Of a stretch of DNA of 64,000 nucleotides, positions 1-15,500 are shown in pieces. Within the stretch, counting starts at the first letter, position 1, and each line of letters opens with the position of its first letter. A model generated the notes under the pieces. It saw only the letters and a program-made list of their open reading frames with translations. It was not told the origin of the DNA and ran no database searches. A program made the translations under genes and the position numbers. Source of the stretch: Syngnathus acus (lineage: Eukaryota; Chordata; Actinopteri; Syngnathiformes; Syngnathidae); contig NC_051091.1 of NCBI RefSeq assembly GCF_901709675.1, positions 5,924,967 to 5,988,966 on the forward strand, read 5' to 3'.

Positions 1-196
1 TCCTCTTGGGGATTATAACGGCCCCGCTGGCCCATTGGTGACTTCGCAACATGGCCGATGCTTTCGTCTTAGTTTAATGATGCTATATCGCTCGCATCTA
101 CCGCACTTTTCACTTCTCATTTCGCTGCCGTGTTGTGCTTTCCTAGAACACGCGTGTTTCCCTATGTGACTTACGGCTTGTGTTTCTTCCATTCAG

Positions 197-3100
197 CAAA
201 ATGTTCATCGGGGGTCTGAGTTGGCAGACGACGCAAGGTGAGATGTCCCGCACGCTACTTTATTCGCACGCACACAGCAGTCGAACGTGTGCGTATTCCA
301 CCGAGTTGCAAATCAACTGTAAATAGTTCAGTGTTTGCCTTTCTGTTCAATGAGGATCAGCTTTTAGGATTTAGTCTTGCCGAGCGAGACTCGAGGAGAT
401 TAGCGCTGAAAGACACATACAGACACACCGAGCGACTTGTGCCTCGTACGTTGTGTCGAATATGAAACGATCGATGTTTCCTTTACAAGTTTACACGTTG
501 ATGGCCACGCTGGCGTGTTGTTTTGCTTACTGCAGATCTCCGTGCACCCTCACAGGAGCCATGCGCGCAGCACACTGTTTATTCCCGCCACTATGCACCC
601 CCCGCCCCCCACAATCTTATTATCATAGTGACTGCAATGGTGTCCAAACAACATTTAGCATCAAGTGCGACGTTGGTTGTGTATAGGTCCTTAAAGAGCT
701 GCTATACGTTTAATGATCACAATAGTATAAATCCTCCATCCTATCATCTCACAATCAAAATGATTATGTTACAGAGGGCTTGAAAGACTACTTCTGCAAA
801 TTCGGAGAAGTGAAGGAGTGTATGGTGATGCGCGATCCTGTCACCAGAAGGTCGAGGTAAGAAGGAGGCGTTTGCACCCCATCGTCCAATCACTAGATTG
901 CACCCATACATGCTCTCTTGCACTCGGGGGAGATATAAATTGAGGTTATCTTCTTTATTATCCCTCCCAGGGGGTTTGGGTTCGTCACGTACGCAGACCA
1001 GGCCGGCGTGGAAAAGGTGCTGGCCCAAAACAGACACGAGCTGGATTCCAAAACAGTGAGTCCCACCTCTTTGACTTTAGTAACTTTTCCGAATGTGTGT
1101 TTTCCCACCTCGGTGCATCTAGCCGCCCACCGTATGGCTTGTAAAGTTGAGGAGTACGATTTGGAGCAGCCCCCCCCCCCGGCACCAACATGAAAGCGTT
1201 CTTTCTTGGTCTTCATTGCCATGGTTACCTGGGGGGACCTGAATGGGGTCGGACTGGAGCCCCATGCAAAACCTTTGCAGTGTTTACGCAGAGTTTCTCT
1301 TTGGCAGAAAACGTTTTCTTGTGAAAAAAAAAAAAAAGTGAGCAAAAGAAAAGAGTTTTCGAGTGACTGTGAGTGACGCTCATTAATGCTTGCTCGTTCA
1401 GCTTTAATTACTGGCACTGTTCATGTAATTTCCCCTCCTACACATGAAACATGTGGGCACTCAACAGTGTTCAGAAACGTGTCACACACAACCTACATGT
1501 GTGATGCTGTGACACTCCATTTAAATCTGTGTGAAGGCGCGAATGTTGCTGTCTTGGTCATGTAGATGGGCTGTCGTCAGCTCGCGGCCGTTCCTAACCA
1601 TATGTACAAACATAACAATGGGATGATTGGAAAATGAAAATGAGTGGCACAGCATGGGCCCAAGGGTGGAGAAAGGTAGCGGTGGTTAGTTGTTGGAGCA
1701 AGCCTGTTGCCGGGGGTGACGCCAGCCACTGGAGACAGTGCTGTAAGTACACAGCCTGTTGGGATTTATGTCGCCATAACAACTTCTCGGCTATTTTGCA
1801 TTCATTAAGACCAACTTTGTGTGTTGTGTGTGTGTGTGTGTGCCTGCATGTAGTAGTAGGGCTATGGATGGACAATTCTTTTGAAAGTATTTAAATGAAA
1901 TTGGGAAGTAGCATTTTGTATTTTTGCGTGGTAACAATTTCCAAGCAATTGTAAAGTGTTATTTCAAATTTCAAACCACTGTTGGAGAGCTCATCCATGT
2001 GTGTGATGTGATGAGAATGCTTATTTGGAGGAGGAAGCTTTTAAATGTGCAGTCTTGCAGAGCCTTGCTGCTGTTAAGCGTTGTCCTCTAGTGAACTAAT
2101 ATATGTCAAAAACTCAGCCTCAAAATAGTTGGCTGGACGTCTGTGTTTGAATGCAAAAAACAGTTCCGTTTGTGAGTTTTATGGACATCTCAAATGTGCG
2201 AGGGATATTAAAACATTGTTAACACGAGTGCTACATCTTCACTATTAATATTACTACTTGAGACTAAGTCATGAAATCTAATAGACATTATATTAGACCA
2301 TTTATCTGAATCAATATTTGCATTTTATATGCACAGTGTGCCGCTAACAGGGCAGGCAGCCCTCTGCAGTTTGATGGGAATTACATGAAAGACAAACATT
2401 CCTTAGTGGAACGGATCAAATTTATCTGAAGCTCCGCCGTCTCCAAATGAAGCCAAGTCTTTGTTGTGCGAGAACAGATGCTTTAAGGTACAAAATATGA
2501 AAAAGAGAGGAGATGTGAACAGAGTGCTGCTGTCTTTTTAAGTTGGCTACAATCGCAGGTGCAAGGTCCTGCTTGACACGGTTTCTTACATTTGATATGA
2601 AACATTTACAGTTTTGATAACATCCAGCGTTGTTTTAGAAGATGGGCCACAGGTTTGATTTTAATCGAGCTCTGAAAATGTTCTGTAGCACGATAACAAA
2701 TAGGAGGTCGTGTATTGTTTTTAGAGAGAAGTTGTTGCTGGTTAGATTTCCTGCCAGGGCAGAAAATGGCCTCGGGGCAGCGGTGTGCTGTTTTCTGGAC
2801 ACAGGAGAAGTGCACAACTGGTATTTGTTTTCTCGAGAGAAACACTTCACTGGAAGCAGTTAGGGAAAAGAAGAACGGGGTGGGATCTGTTTTTTTCCCC
2901 TCCACTTTGTCTCAAAGTGGATTTAGTCAAAATTATTTTGAATTCCACTGAGTTATTGCTATTAGTCGTCCGATGCAATATGTTAGGATGATAAAAAAGG
3001 GTCATTTATGCTTATTGGAGTAAAAAACAACTAAGGTGCGGTGTTGTTGATTTTTTTTTATTTATTTTTTTTGCTATTGGCCGTTCGACACAAATGCTTT

Positions 3101-6100
3101 CATCCGCAGCCGCGCCGAAAGTGCATATGCTCCCACCAGCTGCCGTGCACTTCTCTACTAGTCTAACACCTGGTTAGCAGCGGCTGGCTGTTGGCCCGAG
3201 CTGGACTGGAGATTAGCGGTTAATGCTGACGTGGTCAAGACTTGAACAAGGAGGATGGAGAAGGTGGAAGAGAAGAGGAGGGTTGGAGGATTGCTGTAAT
3301 TAGTATAGATCTGAAAAGCAACTAATCGGATTGAAGGAAACAAACTGGATTGGACTTCCGAGGTCCATGCGTGGCCTCAGATGTGCGGATAAAGCCTGGA
3401 CGGGGCTCTGAAGGTGGATCCAGGCACTACATGTGCACGCCACCGTTCACACGATAGCCCGGCCTGGCAAAGCAAAGACCTCATTGGCTTACAAGGGCAT
3501 AGGGTTTGCTAGATTTGGGTAGGGGGTCCTCATTAGTAAGCTTTGTTAAACAATTACTTGTGCCATTGTCGAGCCGTACAGACTGACGCTGCTGGGTCCA
3601 AACAAAGTTTCTCATTATACTTTTGTCTCATTATTTTTTCGTTTTAACTGTATTTAACCAGGAAGTTTAAAATAAAGAATTATATTTCAAGGGTGTCCTA
3701 GCCAAGACGCAGCAACTAACATAAAACTTGAAATACATTTACACACCAAACATAGAATTTTACAAACACATTGTGAAAAATTGCATATTGTGTAATTTGT
3801 GTCAAAAACTCTCCATTTGGATTTAAAGTACCTAAAGCAATTTAACAAGTTAGCTTCCAGCCTGTTTGTGGCATAGTTCATGCATAAGGAGCAGAGTAAA
3901 AAAAAAAGCCTGTTTACCCAATGCCGTACGAGCATAGGGGAACGAAAGTAATAAATAATCTTGTGACCAAAGACAATTTCAATTTCCGAGTCAGTATTTT
4001 CGATCGTAATTAAGACTCAAACATATGAAAATAGCAGTCCTAATATTGTCCTGTAAACAGTGACTCACCCTTGGAGTGGTCAGAGCAGGCCTTCCTTGTC
4101 GAGAGTATACTTCCAAGTGAATTAATGATTGCTGGACCGTTACCAAAGCTTTCTGCTGCGATTTGACGGCCTGAAAAACAGTTGATCCATAGGACTAAAA
4201 AACAATGTCGTCATCACAGAAATGCAATTTTGCTTTGGACAAATCACTGACATAAAGAACAATAAGAGGGGACCCGATACAGAACCCTGCGGCACCCCTT
4301 TAGCTCTTTGCAGTTTTGATTGAACGTGATAATACAACAGTCAGGTCTTAACAAGTTGCTTACATGATACTTGTGGCAGGTGTAGTAGCGAGCGAGTTAA
4401 AGCACGGGTATGTACGTTCGTGTACGTTAGCGCTGTTGTTGATGCTACATGATCAGGTTGCTTGTGGATGTATGTACATACAGTATGTGGGCCTGTGGGG
4501 GTAGCACGGGAGCCCTAGTTCCTCTACGGGCCCATCTGTTTTGTACTCTTTGTCCTGTTAATTAATGAAATCAGAGGGGCTGCCTGCTGGGACGACCCCG
4601 CTGCACCGCTAGACCGGACAGGCCCACTTTCTCATGAGCCGACTCTATTTTCCAAATGAATGCTTTCTCCTTTCTTTCTGTGTGTTTTTTTCTTTATTTA
4701 CTCCCCTCGCTTTATATTACTGGATGGAATTTTTTTTTTTTGGGTGCACCACACCAGGTATTTTATATGCTAGTTAGTTTGAGGTTCTGTTTAAAAAAAT
4801 TGTTTTTGTTTTTCAGTCTGTTACACTGGTGAACACGCGCTGGGCCATGTGAGGTGACTATTGGTTGTAGATTAGTCTTAAAAGCTAAACTACTAAAAAA
4901 AAATCATATTGCCGTCACTTTGTTGCATAGCTAGAGCACAGGTTGGGTGTTCTGAAGCAGGGTGTTAGTCAGAGCATTACGGGAACACTCAGTTATAACT
5001 CTTTTGAAGAAGAATTGCTTTCTTCTTGCAGTGTACATGATTTGACACATTTTCACCAGTTGACCGTTACGTGGTCGAGACACTTCTCAAATGCCAAGCC
5101 TCTATGTTCAAGATGTGAAGAGCTATTTCTGAGTGTTGCAAATAGTGACCTGGCTAAGCCATTTTACTTTTTGCTTTTGTGGCCTGTCTGTCTTCCTCAA
5201 GGCTACTTCGGGAGTCTTAATAGATGCTGTAGTTTTCATTTATTGTAGCCTTCCTTTGAGTACAGCCAGTTGTAGATATTACATGTTAGATGCATTCTGT
5301 TTTCTCGCTGAAGTGGAATGATTTTTTTTTTTTAACAGCATGGCATGACTGTAGTAGTCATAGTAGCACTACAATAAAATGCATTAGGCCTAACCCAGTC
5401 ATAGTTGGTAACCTGCAATTTGTATTGTAGGCTGTGTGTACTGTAAGAGCTCCATATCGTTCATGTTATTTTGCAACACTGGCATAGAAGCACGAATATA
5501 TTCAAAGAGATATTTTCCCATCCCATTAAAGGTAACAAGTAATCAAATTTACCATTCATTTATTTAAGATGAATTTAGACCTGTCCCGAACACAAGGTAT
5601 TAATTTCCGTTAATGTTGTTACAATGAAAAGATACAATTTAAAAAAATATTTTTTGGGAGAATAAACAAATAGTGGGGGGTATTTCCTCTTGCCAATAGG
5701 ATGGATACAAATTGGTTTTGTTTTGTTTTGTTTTTTAAACATGGCCTTGTGACCAGTCTCTCTTCCAATTGGGACTTTCTGTTTTTCATTCACATAAACA
5801 TACTTATTAACTTACTTCTTGTGTTCCCGTGTTTCAACTCAGAAGTACACGTGCCCTTTGCTCCAAGTAGTTACATATTGAATTCGGGTCATTTTGGTCA
5901 AACCATTTATATATCGAGAAGGACGGTATATTTGGCGGAAACTGTCAAATGAGCAGTTGGTCGGCACCTGTAATCTTAAAGCCGATAATCCCACGTTAAA
6001 TATTAGATTTGAATCCTGGAAGGAATGTCATGTGGTCACTTCCCATTGCCAAAAGTGTGTGTCCTTGTCACCTTGCTGCACGCTGTCACTAAGGTCGGAA

Positions 6101-9100
6101 CCAGCTGGAGGTGACACGGCGCTTCTTGTCTTTGTCTTACATGAAGCTGCAAAGTCGCCCGGCAATCCCTCCCAAGGGCACTGCTGCTGCATGGTAGTTA
6201 GCCAGCCTAGTGGCCGCAAAGACACTTAAAGGTCCTCCAAGGATATTTTGGTCTGAAGAGTTGGCATCAGAAGGCAGGAGAGAGATGAGTGCATTGTGTG
6301 AATATTGAAGAAAAGCTTGCTCGCTCTTGTATGGAGCGCATTGCTCACTTCTGGAGTGCGTGTTGTCTGGCTGTTTGATAGGCTCCTTTTGCTTGCCAAT
6401 ATAAATTCAACGCCTGTGTGAGACACAAGGGCTTTCTCTTCACACATCCAATTATTAGAACAAAGATGGAAGCCTAAGACCTTAATACACTACAAGGTTC
6501 TGTGACCTAAAAATCATCTCTTGTTGGCTTGAGTGAGAATAACACAAGATTCCACGCAAATTTAAAATGCCAGACCGGGCTTTGCATATTTAGCATTATT
6601 ACAGGCCGGCTCATTCAAAACTCATTTGCTTCTAATTTTATCTATAACCTTGACCAAGCTGCTCACACATTCCAGAGGGGGCAAAATATGGATACATCAA
6701 ATCTTGTTAATCCTAAATGGAGGTTGTCTGGATTTGTCAGTGTGAACGATCCGTCTGAAAATCGGAATATTACACGCGTGTTCATTTCGGACCCTGGAAT
6801 GTCATCTTGTTTAGGGGTCAAGATGAATTTGTTTATTAATACACTAGGGAGAATAACATGAGCAGTTGAGCCAATCTATTCATGCCTTAATGTGTATCTT
6901 GTTCACCACGCCCGTGTGTTTGGATGTTTGGAGGGGCTTTGCATCAACAAGGGTCTACTATACATACTTGGGCATTAGCATAGATTCTATTTCTGGAAGT
7001 GTTGCCCTTCATATGCGCTAACTACAGCTTGTTTCTTGGAGGAGCAATCATCTTGGAACTGTAAATCGTAGAAAACTTAAACGTCTAGTTGTTTTAGCTT
7101 TATTTGTTATTTCTATTTCCTCGCATGGGTATAAGAATTGAATCAAGAATTGGTGATGTCAAAAGTGGTGTCAAACACCTCCAATATTTTCTCTACTTGA
7201 ACGGTTGGCACGACAATTTTCAATTGCCAAATAGTGATATCACAATTTTAGAAATTATAATTAGTAGTAAAACATGTTATCGGATTATCTTTATCCATGG
7301 AATGGCGGCATGATTTCTTGCATACAAAATGCTTCCTCGCTTGTTAGAATAGCTTCATAGTCATTTATGTTTTGAGGCCCATTTCTTATTTAAATTCACA
7401 ATTATAATACACTGTATATCTACACTAAGAGGAAATCATTATCAATGAGAGCTAATAAGGTCACTTATGGTAATTAGTGTCACATTTTCACAAATGACTA
7501 AATGGTTCCTCACATAATGGCAGTGAGGAATGTCACCCGCTCCAAATCATCAAATACACCCGTACGCCGCTTCAGTAGAACCATAGCCTTCACAGTTTAC
7601 TAATAAACTGGACTCTGAATCTGAAATTCAGAATCTAAGAACATGTTGCCAATGTGTATATGACTAAATACAAGCCATCTTCCCTTATGTCTCCCTGTAC
7701 AGATCGACCCAAAAGTGGCTTTTCCTCGCCGTGCTCAGCCGAAGGTGAGTGCACGCGGAAGGCCGAGCCCGAGTGATGTCATGTGTCAGTCGTAATCGGT
7801 CAGCTCGGGTTGGTTAGGATTAGCCTCGGTCACATGATGGAGGAGGGGCAGCAATCCACTTGACCAGCCTGACACTGTGACCCTGTCACCCTGAACCCCC
7901 ACCCACACACACACACACACACACACCACCGTACTTGTGCACTTATATGAATGGGCACACACAGAATGTGCACACCTGGGCATACATACATCAAATTGAG
8001 CTCATGCAGCCTGAGTATTAAGTAAAGGTTTCAGAAACAGAAATTTGATCAGTGAGTAAAAGGACAAAAAAAAAAGTTGCATTTGTGATTAAAAGAATGC
8101 TTTTCTCTTTCTCTGTGCTTCTAGTTGGTCACGCGGACAAAGAAGATCTTTGTCGGAGGACTGTCGGTCAACACCACCGTTGAAGACGTCAAGCAATACT
8201 TTGACCAATTTGGAAAGGTGAACTCTTAAATTCTAAGATGCCGACTGTGCACCTGCCATTGATAACATCCTCTCCTTTGACGTTGTTTCTATGTTTGACC
8301 TTTTCTCTGTCCGTCAAAATCGACATTCGCATTACATTTCTTTGCTTCCTTTACTTCGTTCATCTCGAAGCCATCTGTCAAACTATCGGTAAGACGGGTG
8401 GGAATAAGGTCAATGCGGTTTGATACAATGAATGATTTGTCTGTTTTTAATCATATCTCGCTGAGTGTGCTGCTTCTTTGAATGAAATTTGGTGCAAGGC
8501 AAACACATGCTGCGGAGACAGATGCGTGGCTAGGGAGAGCGAGGAAGAGGGGTAAAAAAGCAGAAAGGGGAGGGTGAGGGAGATGGCGGGGGACTGAAAG
8601 GGAAGAAGCAACCCCCTATGGAGCGAGAGGGAGGGGAGCTCGGAAGGGTTGAAGGGCAGAGAAAAGGAGGAATGTTGGGATGTGAGGAAGAAATGTGAGT
8701 TTGAATGGGCAGGGAGGGGGGGAGACACATACACACCAATCCGATGGGCCAGAAATGCACAAAAGTATCAGGCCTGCGTGCAGTAAGAGGTTGTGTTTTT
8801 TATTTTTTAGCGTGCTGTACTTTGGATGGGGGGTGTGGGGCAAAGACTCTTTAAGGACTTCAGGCTTTTCTCTTATTAACTTACCAAATGCAACAGCTGC
8901 TCCTTTAACCCCCACCCCCTGACACACACACACGCACACACACTCACCCCAAATGCATTTTACCCCAAAAATCAGTACTACAGATGCCCTTCCCCTTTCC
9001 ACAAAAACACACACGCACGCACAACGATGAAGTGCCATGGCTTGTTGCTGTGGTGACCTGCTTTTGCCCATTGTCCCACAGTAATCCAGCGTTGTTGGTT

Positions 9101-9492
9101 TTTTTTGGGTTGAGAAGTGTGTATTTGCATGAATGGAAAGAGGCGTGTGTGACAGCGGCACAGTTTTGGCTGCGAGCAGAGGTGAGCTTGCATACATTTG
9201 TGTAGACAAAGAGGGCAGAACTCACAGTCAGTGAGCCAACAAATGTTGCTGGAGTCTGTTGTCAAAAAGTCTGCTAAAATTGGATTTTGTTTTGTGCTAG
9301 AGGACTTTTAGGTTGTTTGTTGCACTTGCCCTATGAGTCAGGGCTCTAAGCATATTTAAGGCGCTGATTTGATTCAAATGAAGTCATCAACGGCCTTTTC
9401 ACCACCAAGCAATTTTTTTCAGTTCTGTAGGGTACACATTTGGGAAGAATGCTATAATGTGTATATATAGAAAAAAATTAACATATATATTA

Positions 9493-9570
<78 letters not shown>

Positions 9571-12500
9571 CAAGAGAGTATGGTATCATAGTTTCACTTT
9601 CATGTTACAGTTTAACTGGGAAAAAAAAACAAGGAGCTTGCTAGGAACAAATTTGTGTTTTCAGAATGTATTTGGATCAGCAGTTTGTGTACATGCAAAT
9701 TTCCAAAGTGACATTGCTTATTTTTGAGCTAGCATGCACAATACAGCATTTTTGGTTGTTTTCAGGAACTCTGCGTTCATTTTGAGTTTTGTGTTGTCAT
9801 GAAACCTTCACAATATATTCATTTTTAGTTGATTGTGGCTGTGTAACTAACGACGATAAGTATTGGATCAACTGAGAGGCAGGCTCAGTTTCTTTACAAA
9901 CCGATATTGCTTCCTGGCCTGGTGTATATACTGCAGTGTTGTCAGTTGGCTTTACAGGTTTTTAAATTCCCCAAGACTAGATTGTTGTCCTAAAAAATAC
10001 CAATATCGTTAGACGTCTTGTAGGTCAACATGCATTACATATGACACCTGCGTGCTAACTCATTTTTCAGGCACTTGTGTCATATGTCACGCTTTTTCGA
10101 ATGTTCCCAAAAAAGTCCGCAGCTCTGAGACGAATCACTTTACACACGCCTCGTATGAGGGACAGCACTGACCTCCACAGAATAAGGGAACATTTGGGCT
10201 GTTTGGACACATGAGAGCAAAGCTGTATCATGCGTAGCGCCAATCCCACAGTGCATTCCTGCTGAGCAGGAGGTATTTGTTGTTTATTATCTGAGCCTGG
10301 TTACAAGGTGCAGGTTGGGATGGAGTAGGACTCGCTGTCCTGTTTATTTTCATACCGTGGCACCGCCTCGAAAGGAAAACACAGATTGCACTGCATTTTC
10401 TGCACCTCTTTGATGCATTCTGAAGTTTGTTTCTGTAAGTACACTTCTGAAAGCACATCGATACTACTCTGCTTCATCTGAGTGGAGGGAAATGGCTATT
10501 CATCTAATGTGTCGGATGTGTGAGTTTATTTGCAGTATCCACACTGAACAAATGTTACCTTCTGTATGTTGGTAACTTCGAGTCTGTACGTCTGTCGCGG
10601 CCGTGTTTGTATTCTGACTTAATCCCAAGGTGAAGGCACTGTAATTCGCCTCGACCCAAAAGAGAGTTGAGACTGCATTCTTTCTTTTGCCAAGGCTGGC
10701 TGTATGATCTGAGATGTGTTTTTTAACTGGAATTTCCAAGTTAAGTAATTCCATTAAGATTTCACACAGGCGGTTATGGTCCAAAAGAAATCCCTGTTTC
10801 AGGCTTTTCATCATTCCTCTCTGAACTCTCTAAAGCACCACAGAGGCAAAATGACTGCTAAAATGCTTTAGTAGTACCAGAGAGCCAGTGGAAAGAAAAC
10901 AAAAACCAACCAACCCTGGATACACATTAGTCGTCGATAGAGAATAGAGTGGCAGAGATTAAAAAAAAAAAAAATGCAGCATGGACAGGGCAGACGGGAA
11001 AAGTTGGGACTCCACTCACCCATATGAGCCAGCAATTAGGAGGCTTGACTGAACACTTTGTCTGCTGGCCTGTTTAGAGAGCTGTCCGGAGAGAGAATGC
11101 AAGGATGAAAGAGGGAGATGTGAGGAGAGAGCAGAGGGGGAGAAATGTGTACACCGCACTTCATATTCTATGTTGAACGCTTTTTCTTCACATAAATAGC
11201 TTCGGTTTGAAAGCGGAATACTTTTCATTACTACAATTCAGGTGGCCCTCACGTCTCGATCTTCTCCAATAATGACGCTGGCAAAATGCTGAGTCGTGCG
11301 AGACTTAGCTCGCTGCTAAGCCAATCTGTGTCCTCCCACAGTTTATCCAATCAGATTGTCTTACAGCACCCTGGGTAGTGGACATCGGAGATCGTCTTCT
11401 TATTAGGTTTGGCAAGGGCAAGGGGCCGCCGTAAGATCATACAGTTCCTTAAATGAAATAGTGCAGCGTGATCTTCGGTGGTTTGCTATTTTTACATCAA
11501 TATGTCATTTTTGCTTCTGTGTGTGAGAATCATTTCGGCCTCCGCTTAAAATCAGCATGTCATGCTAACCTAGCATAAGCGGTTCACATGCTAACAAGGG
11601 CTCAAACTGCTCATGTAACTCTAGTCTTTGGATAACATGGCTTGCAGCTGCCCACTTACTGTCTGTCCGGTTCCCTGGGCTCTCTGCTGTGTCATTGAGT
11701 TTGGAAGAGCGGAGAGTAGGGGAGGACAGAATAAACTCAATGAAGGACTGCGGGAGGGAGGGGGGGGGGGCGCTGTGTGTGTGTTAGCGCAGGGTACTAT
11801 ATATTGAGATGGATGGGAGTCAAAGGGGTCATGGAGACTGCAGAAGCAACCTTGCTCCGCTCCGTTAGCATCATCACCACATCTAGCTCGCAAACCGTTT
11901 CAATTGTGTTATGAAAAACACGCAGACATGGGCAAGTTCAATCTCAAGTGGCGATTGGGTTCGTCATCTGTGGTAAGGGTTAGAAATCAGACAGCCTGGT
12001 CATCCTGAGGCCTCTTCCACTCACGTTACACTGGTTTGAGTTTCAGTGCTGCCACATGAAAATAGGCATGTCATCATTCTCCACTTGCGTCTGTCGCCGT
12101 GTGACTATGACACACTGCTGTTTGTATTTTTTTTTTTTTCACTTTTAAAAATATATGGATTTTCGGTCTGGACATTATCAAAATAGGAAAGCAATTCCGT
12201 TTTATTCGGCCCTATTTGCAAACCGCCCTTAAGATCAGACTACGCGAGTGGTCTTGACACTAAGGGGCTTCAAAACTTTGCTGCCAGCAAAGGGCTGGTG
12301 GGGTGGTGGTTGGGGGTTTGGTGGTGAAAAAGGGGAGGAGGAGTAATATGAATAGGGCAGTGGAGTGAGCGCGAATAGGAAAGTAGAGGGAGAAGAAAAG
12401 GAGTGCATGTTGACAAAGCCCCTTGTTCACTCCCTTTCAGATGCAAAATGTTTGTCAGCAAAATTTCCCTGTTCAGTCAAAACTTTGTCCTCTTTTGATC

Positions 12501-15500
12501 CACTCGTTATTCAGCATTAGGGGTTTTCACCCCCCCTCCCCCTTTTTGTAACGAGGTTAAGGGAGCAGTGTTCTTCTAATTGAAATTCTTTACGTCTCCA
12601 AGGCAATTGTAAACTTTGTAGAGACAGACGAGCAGCAAATGAGAGGATAGAAGACGGAAGAATTTTTGTTGCGATTCTTCATGAAGCTTTCTGGTGGTCA
12701 TAAGAAGTGTGCATTTTAAGCTAGACACACAGCAGCCATCACTTTTTTTTGGACCTCATTCTGTCTTTTCTCCTTTGTCACCTGTCACCCCTCCCCTGTC
12801 CCTCCACCCTCTCCATCTGTTTTCCCCTCTTGCTCCAATGCTAAAGAGGGACAATGGCACCCCATGCTGTGAATTGATGTGTGCGTGTGTGTTGATGTCA
12901 AAGCCCATCCAAATCTTTGCTTTGTTCTCGCAGGTCGACGATGCCATGCTTATGTTCGACAAAACAACCAACAGACACAGAGGTGCGTAGAGTATCACAT
13001 ACCCACACGTACACGAATTAAAGTAATTGCTGTGCACGACCTTATAAGGAGTCCTTGTGGGAGACTAGGAGAAAAAAAATAAAAATATCCAGGCATATTC
13101 ATGTGCCTTTCTAGCCTCCTCTGCTCCCTGCTTCATTTATCTCTGTCCTCTCCCAGCGAGGATGAAGTGCTGCGCCCGCTGAGGGTCGCAATAAAGGGTC
13201 AGAATGGTTCCAGGAGAGGATGGGACTTAATGACATGAATGAGGAATAAGGGGGAAGGAAGGGAAAGTAGGAAGGAGGTATAGATGTGGGCGGTGGAGGT
13301 TAATTCAGGTGTGGAAGAAGCACCATATCAACAACAGCTGATTGACAGGAGAGCAATGTGACGTTGGTTTCGTATTGCTGCCTCCCTCCCTTAGCAAAGA
13401 GCTGCGATGAAGGGCGAGGACAGCTTTAATGGACGGACGGCCGTCACTCCTGTCCAGTCTATTCCTGTCTGTATGTCATCAGCCTATAATAGTCTTCTTG
13501 CTCCTTGCAAGCAAGATCGAGACCCATTTGCTCTACGAATGTATCATCGGAACTGAGAAATTGAATTCATGGAAATTTAAGTCAAAAATAATCTTGATTA
13601 TATGCAATTTTAGGAAGTCTATGGAATTATAAGAGTGTTTTTGTGTCTCTCAGGTTTTGGTTTTGTCACCTTTGAAAATGAAGATGTGGTCGAGAAAGTG
13701 TGTGAGATTCATTTCCATGAGATCAACAATAAAATGGTAGGCAAGAAAAGAAATAACACACATCAACATTTACATCCGCACACAACCCACAACGTAAGGT
13801 ACAACTGCACAATTTAACCAGGGCTAATAATATTTATCTATATATCGAGTAGTGATAAAAAAATAAAGCTTCAAATTTGCTTCATGAATCAGTTGTATTT
13901 CTTGACTCCGATAGATGCCACTCAAATTTCATCACGACAGTAATATTTAGCTTTATCTCGAATTATGAATTAAATTATAATCATTCTTATATTTTACACA
14001 ATACAACATTATTATAACAATACACAACTATACCAAACAGAGTAATAACTCCTTATCAATATCGAACGTGCTTTCAGAATATTGCATTCTACTCATCTTG
14101 GTTGGATTGTAAAAATATTGTCTGCCAAAATACATGCTTTTGTCATTTAATTTGAGCATCACTGAACACATATTCTCCTGTGTGCTATAGGTAGAGTGTA
14201 AGAAAGCGCAGCCAAAGGAGGTGATGACACCAACAAGTTCAGCCAGAGGTCGATCCAGAGTGATGCCCTATGGGATGGACGCCTTCATGCTGGGCATTGG
14301 CATGCTTGGTACGACTAAGAACATAAATTACCTCCGAGATGTTTTGTGCATATACCCTAAGCAGCATAGAAAATGCATGGATAGGTGTTTTGCACTTATA
14401 GTACAAGACTAATTTGGTTAAACTTAGTGTGTGGATTGGTTTTAAAAATACAGTTGTGTAATACTAATGAAAAACATATTTCTTTTGTTTTGTTTGATGT
14501 TTTTCAAATTAACCTACAAAAGAAACCATGCTCATGGGGTCACACTGCAAGAGCACGATGCAATACAAAAATTATTAGTGTTTAGTTCCCTCTAGAGGAC
14601 AGTTGGAGTTGTTGCTGTGGAATCAGAAATATAAATTTTGATTAAAATCCAGTTGCACATACTAGCAGATTGCCGTCATATCGTCATTCTTTTTTTTTTT
14701 TTATTTAAATCTTTTCTAGGCTACCCAAGTTTCCAGACCACCACCTACACCAGCCGTAGTTATTCTGGAATTGCGCCTGGTTACGCCTACCAGTTCCCAG
14801 GTGAGTGTGTGTGTACACCCTTTTTCACTTTACACAGGCGAGTCACCGAGAAGAAAAGCCAAAGGATGCGGGTTGCGGCATGTAGTTGACTCAGCTGCAA
14901 AGAGCACTGAGATCATAAAATGTGTTTGAACGACAAAGGCCGTGATACGCGTGTTCCGGTTGAATGCAGATGTGGTTGCTTACGGTCACGCTTAACACTA
15001 GTTGATGGAATCTATAAATATCTTCAAAATTCAACGTCTTCAGTTTCTTTTGGATCTGCTCACATCTTTTGCTCTGTTTATTTTATCCACTTATGTAACC
15101 TTGTGTCCTTTGGCTGAATGGCGCCTCCTCTTCCTATGTTCCCACCTTCCTGCCTTGCCTTGCACACTAGCTGTTTTCTCGTGAAACGCTTATGCTCTGT
15201 GATCTCGCCTTCATCTTAGTGTCCCGTTGTAGCGGCTTGTGGATGGTGATTGTATTTACAGAGCGCTCTTTCTTGACCTTCTCTGTTTCTAGAATTCCAT
15301 TTAGAGAGGACCCCCTTCCTGACATCTTCCCACCCCCCTGAGCTGACAGGTCAGTCGGTACCCGATATATTTAACAGCCCACAGTCGAATCCCAACATTT
15401 GACTTCATGCTGACTCAGCAATCATCAACACTAGTGATCAGAGATTCCTGTGGTCCTATTTTGTATCTCTTTTACAATTGATGCGGTATTAAGGGAAAAG

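Larger units (their letters stand above)
1056..7702 (+). other. msi1: Large msi1 intron
   Basis: 6.6-kb intron between the RRM1 exon and the short exon encoding [14 protein letters not shown], with GTGAGT donor and TACAG acceptor. It holds a TG microsatellite at about 1818-1842 and a decayed LINE at about 3640-4340. I see no coding exon in it; the long antisense open frames here are chance or low complexity. Confidence 0.8.

Noticed and set aside
893-1417. 174-codon open frame on the minus strand
   Set aside because: It covers msi1 exon 971-1055 in antisense, has low-complexity stretches and no recognisable domain.
5894-6229. 111-codon plus-strand open frame in an msi1 intron
   Set aside because: No homology that I can recognise; average codon content and no splice signals in frame.
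8616-9209. 197-codon minus-strand open frame
   Set aside because: Lies in purine-rich and CA-repeat DNA of an msi1 intron; composition explains the lack of stops.
14221-14412. Open frame read past the msi1 exon ending at 14308
   Set aside because: It runs through a clear GTACGA donor; the true exon joins to 14720 as GMLG-YPSF, as in Musashi-1.
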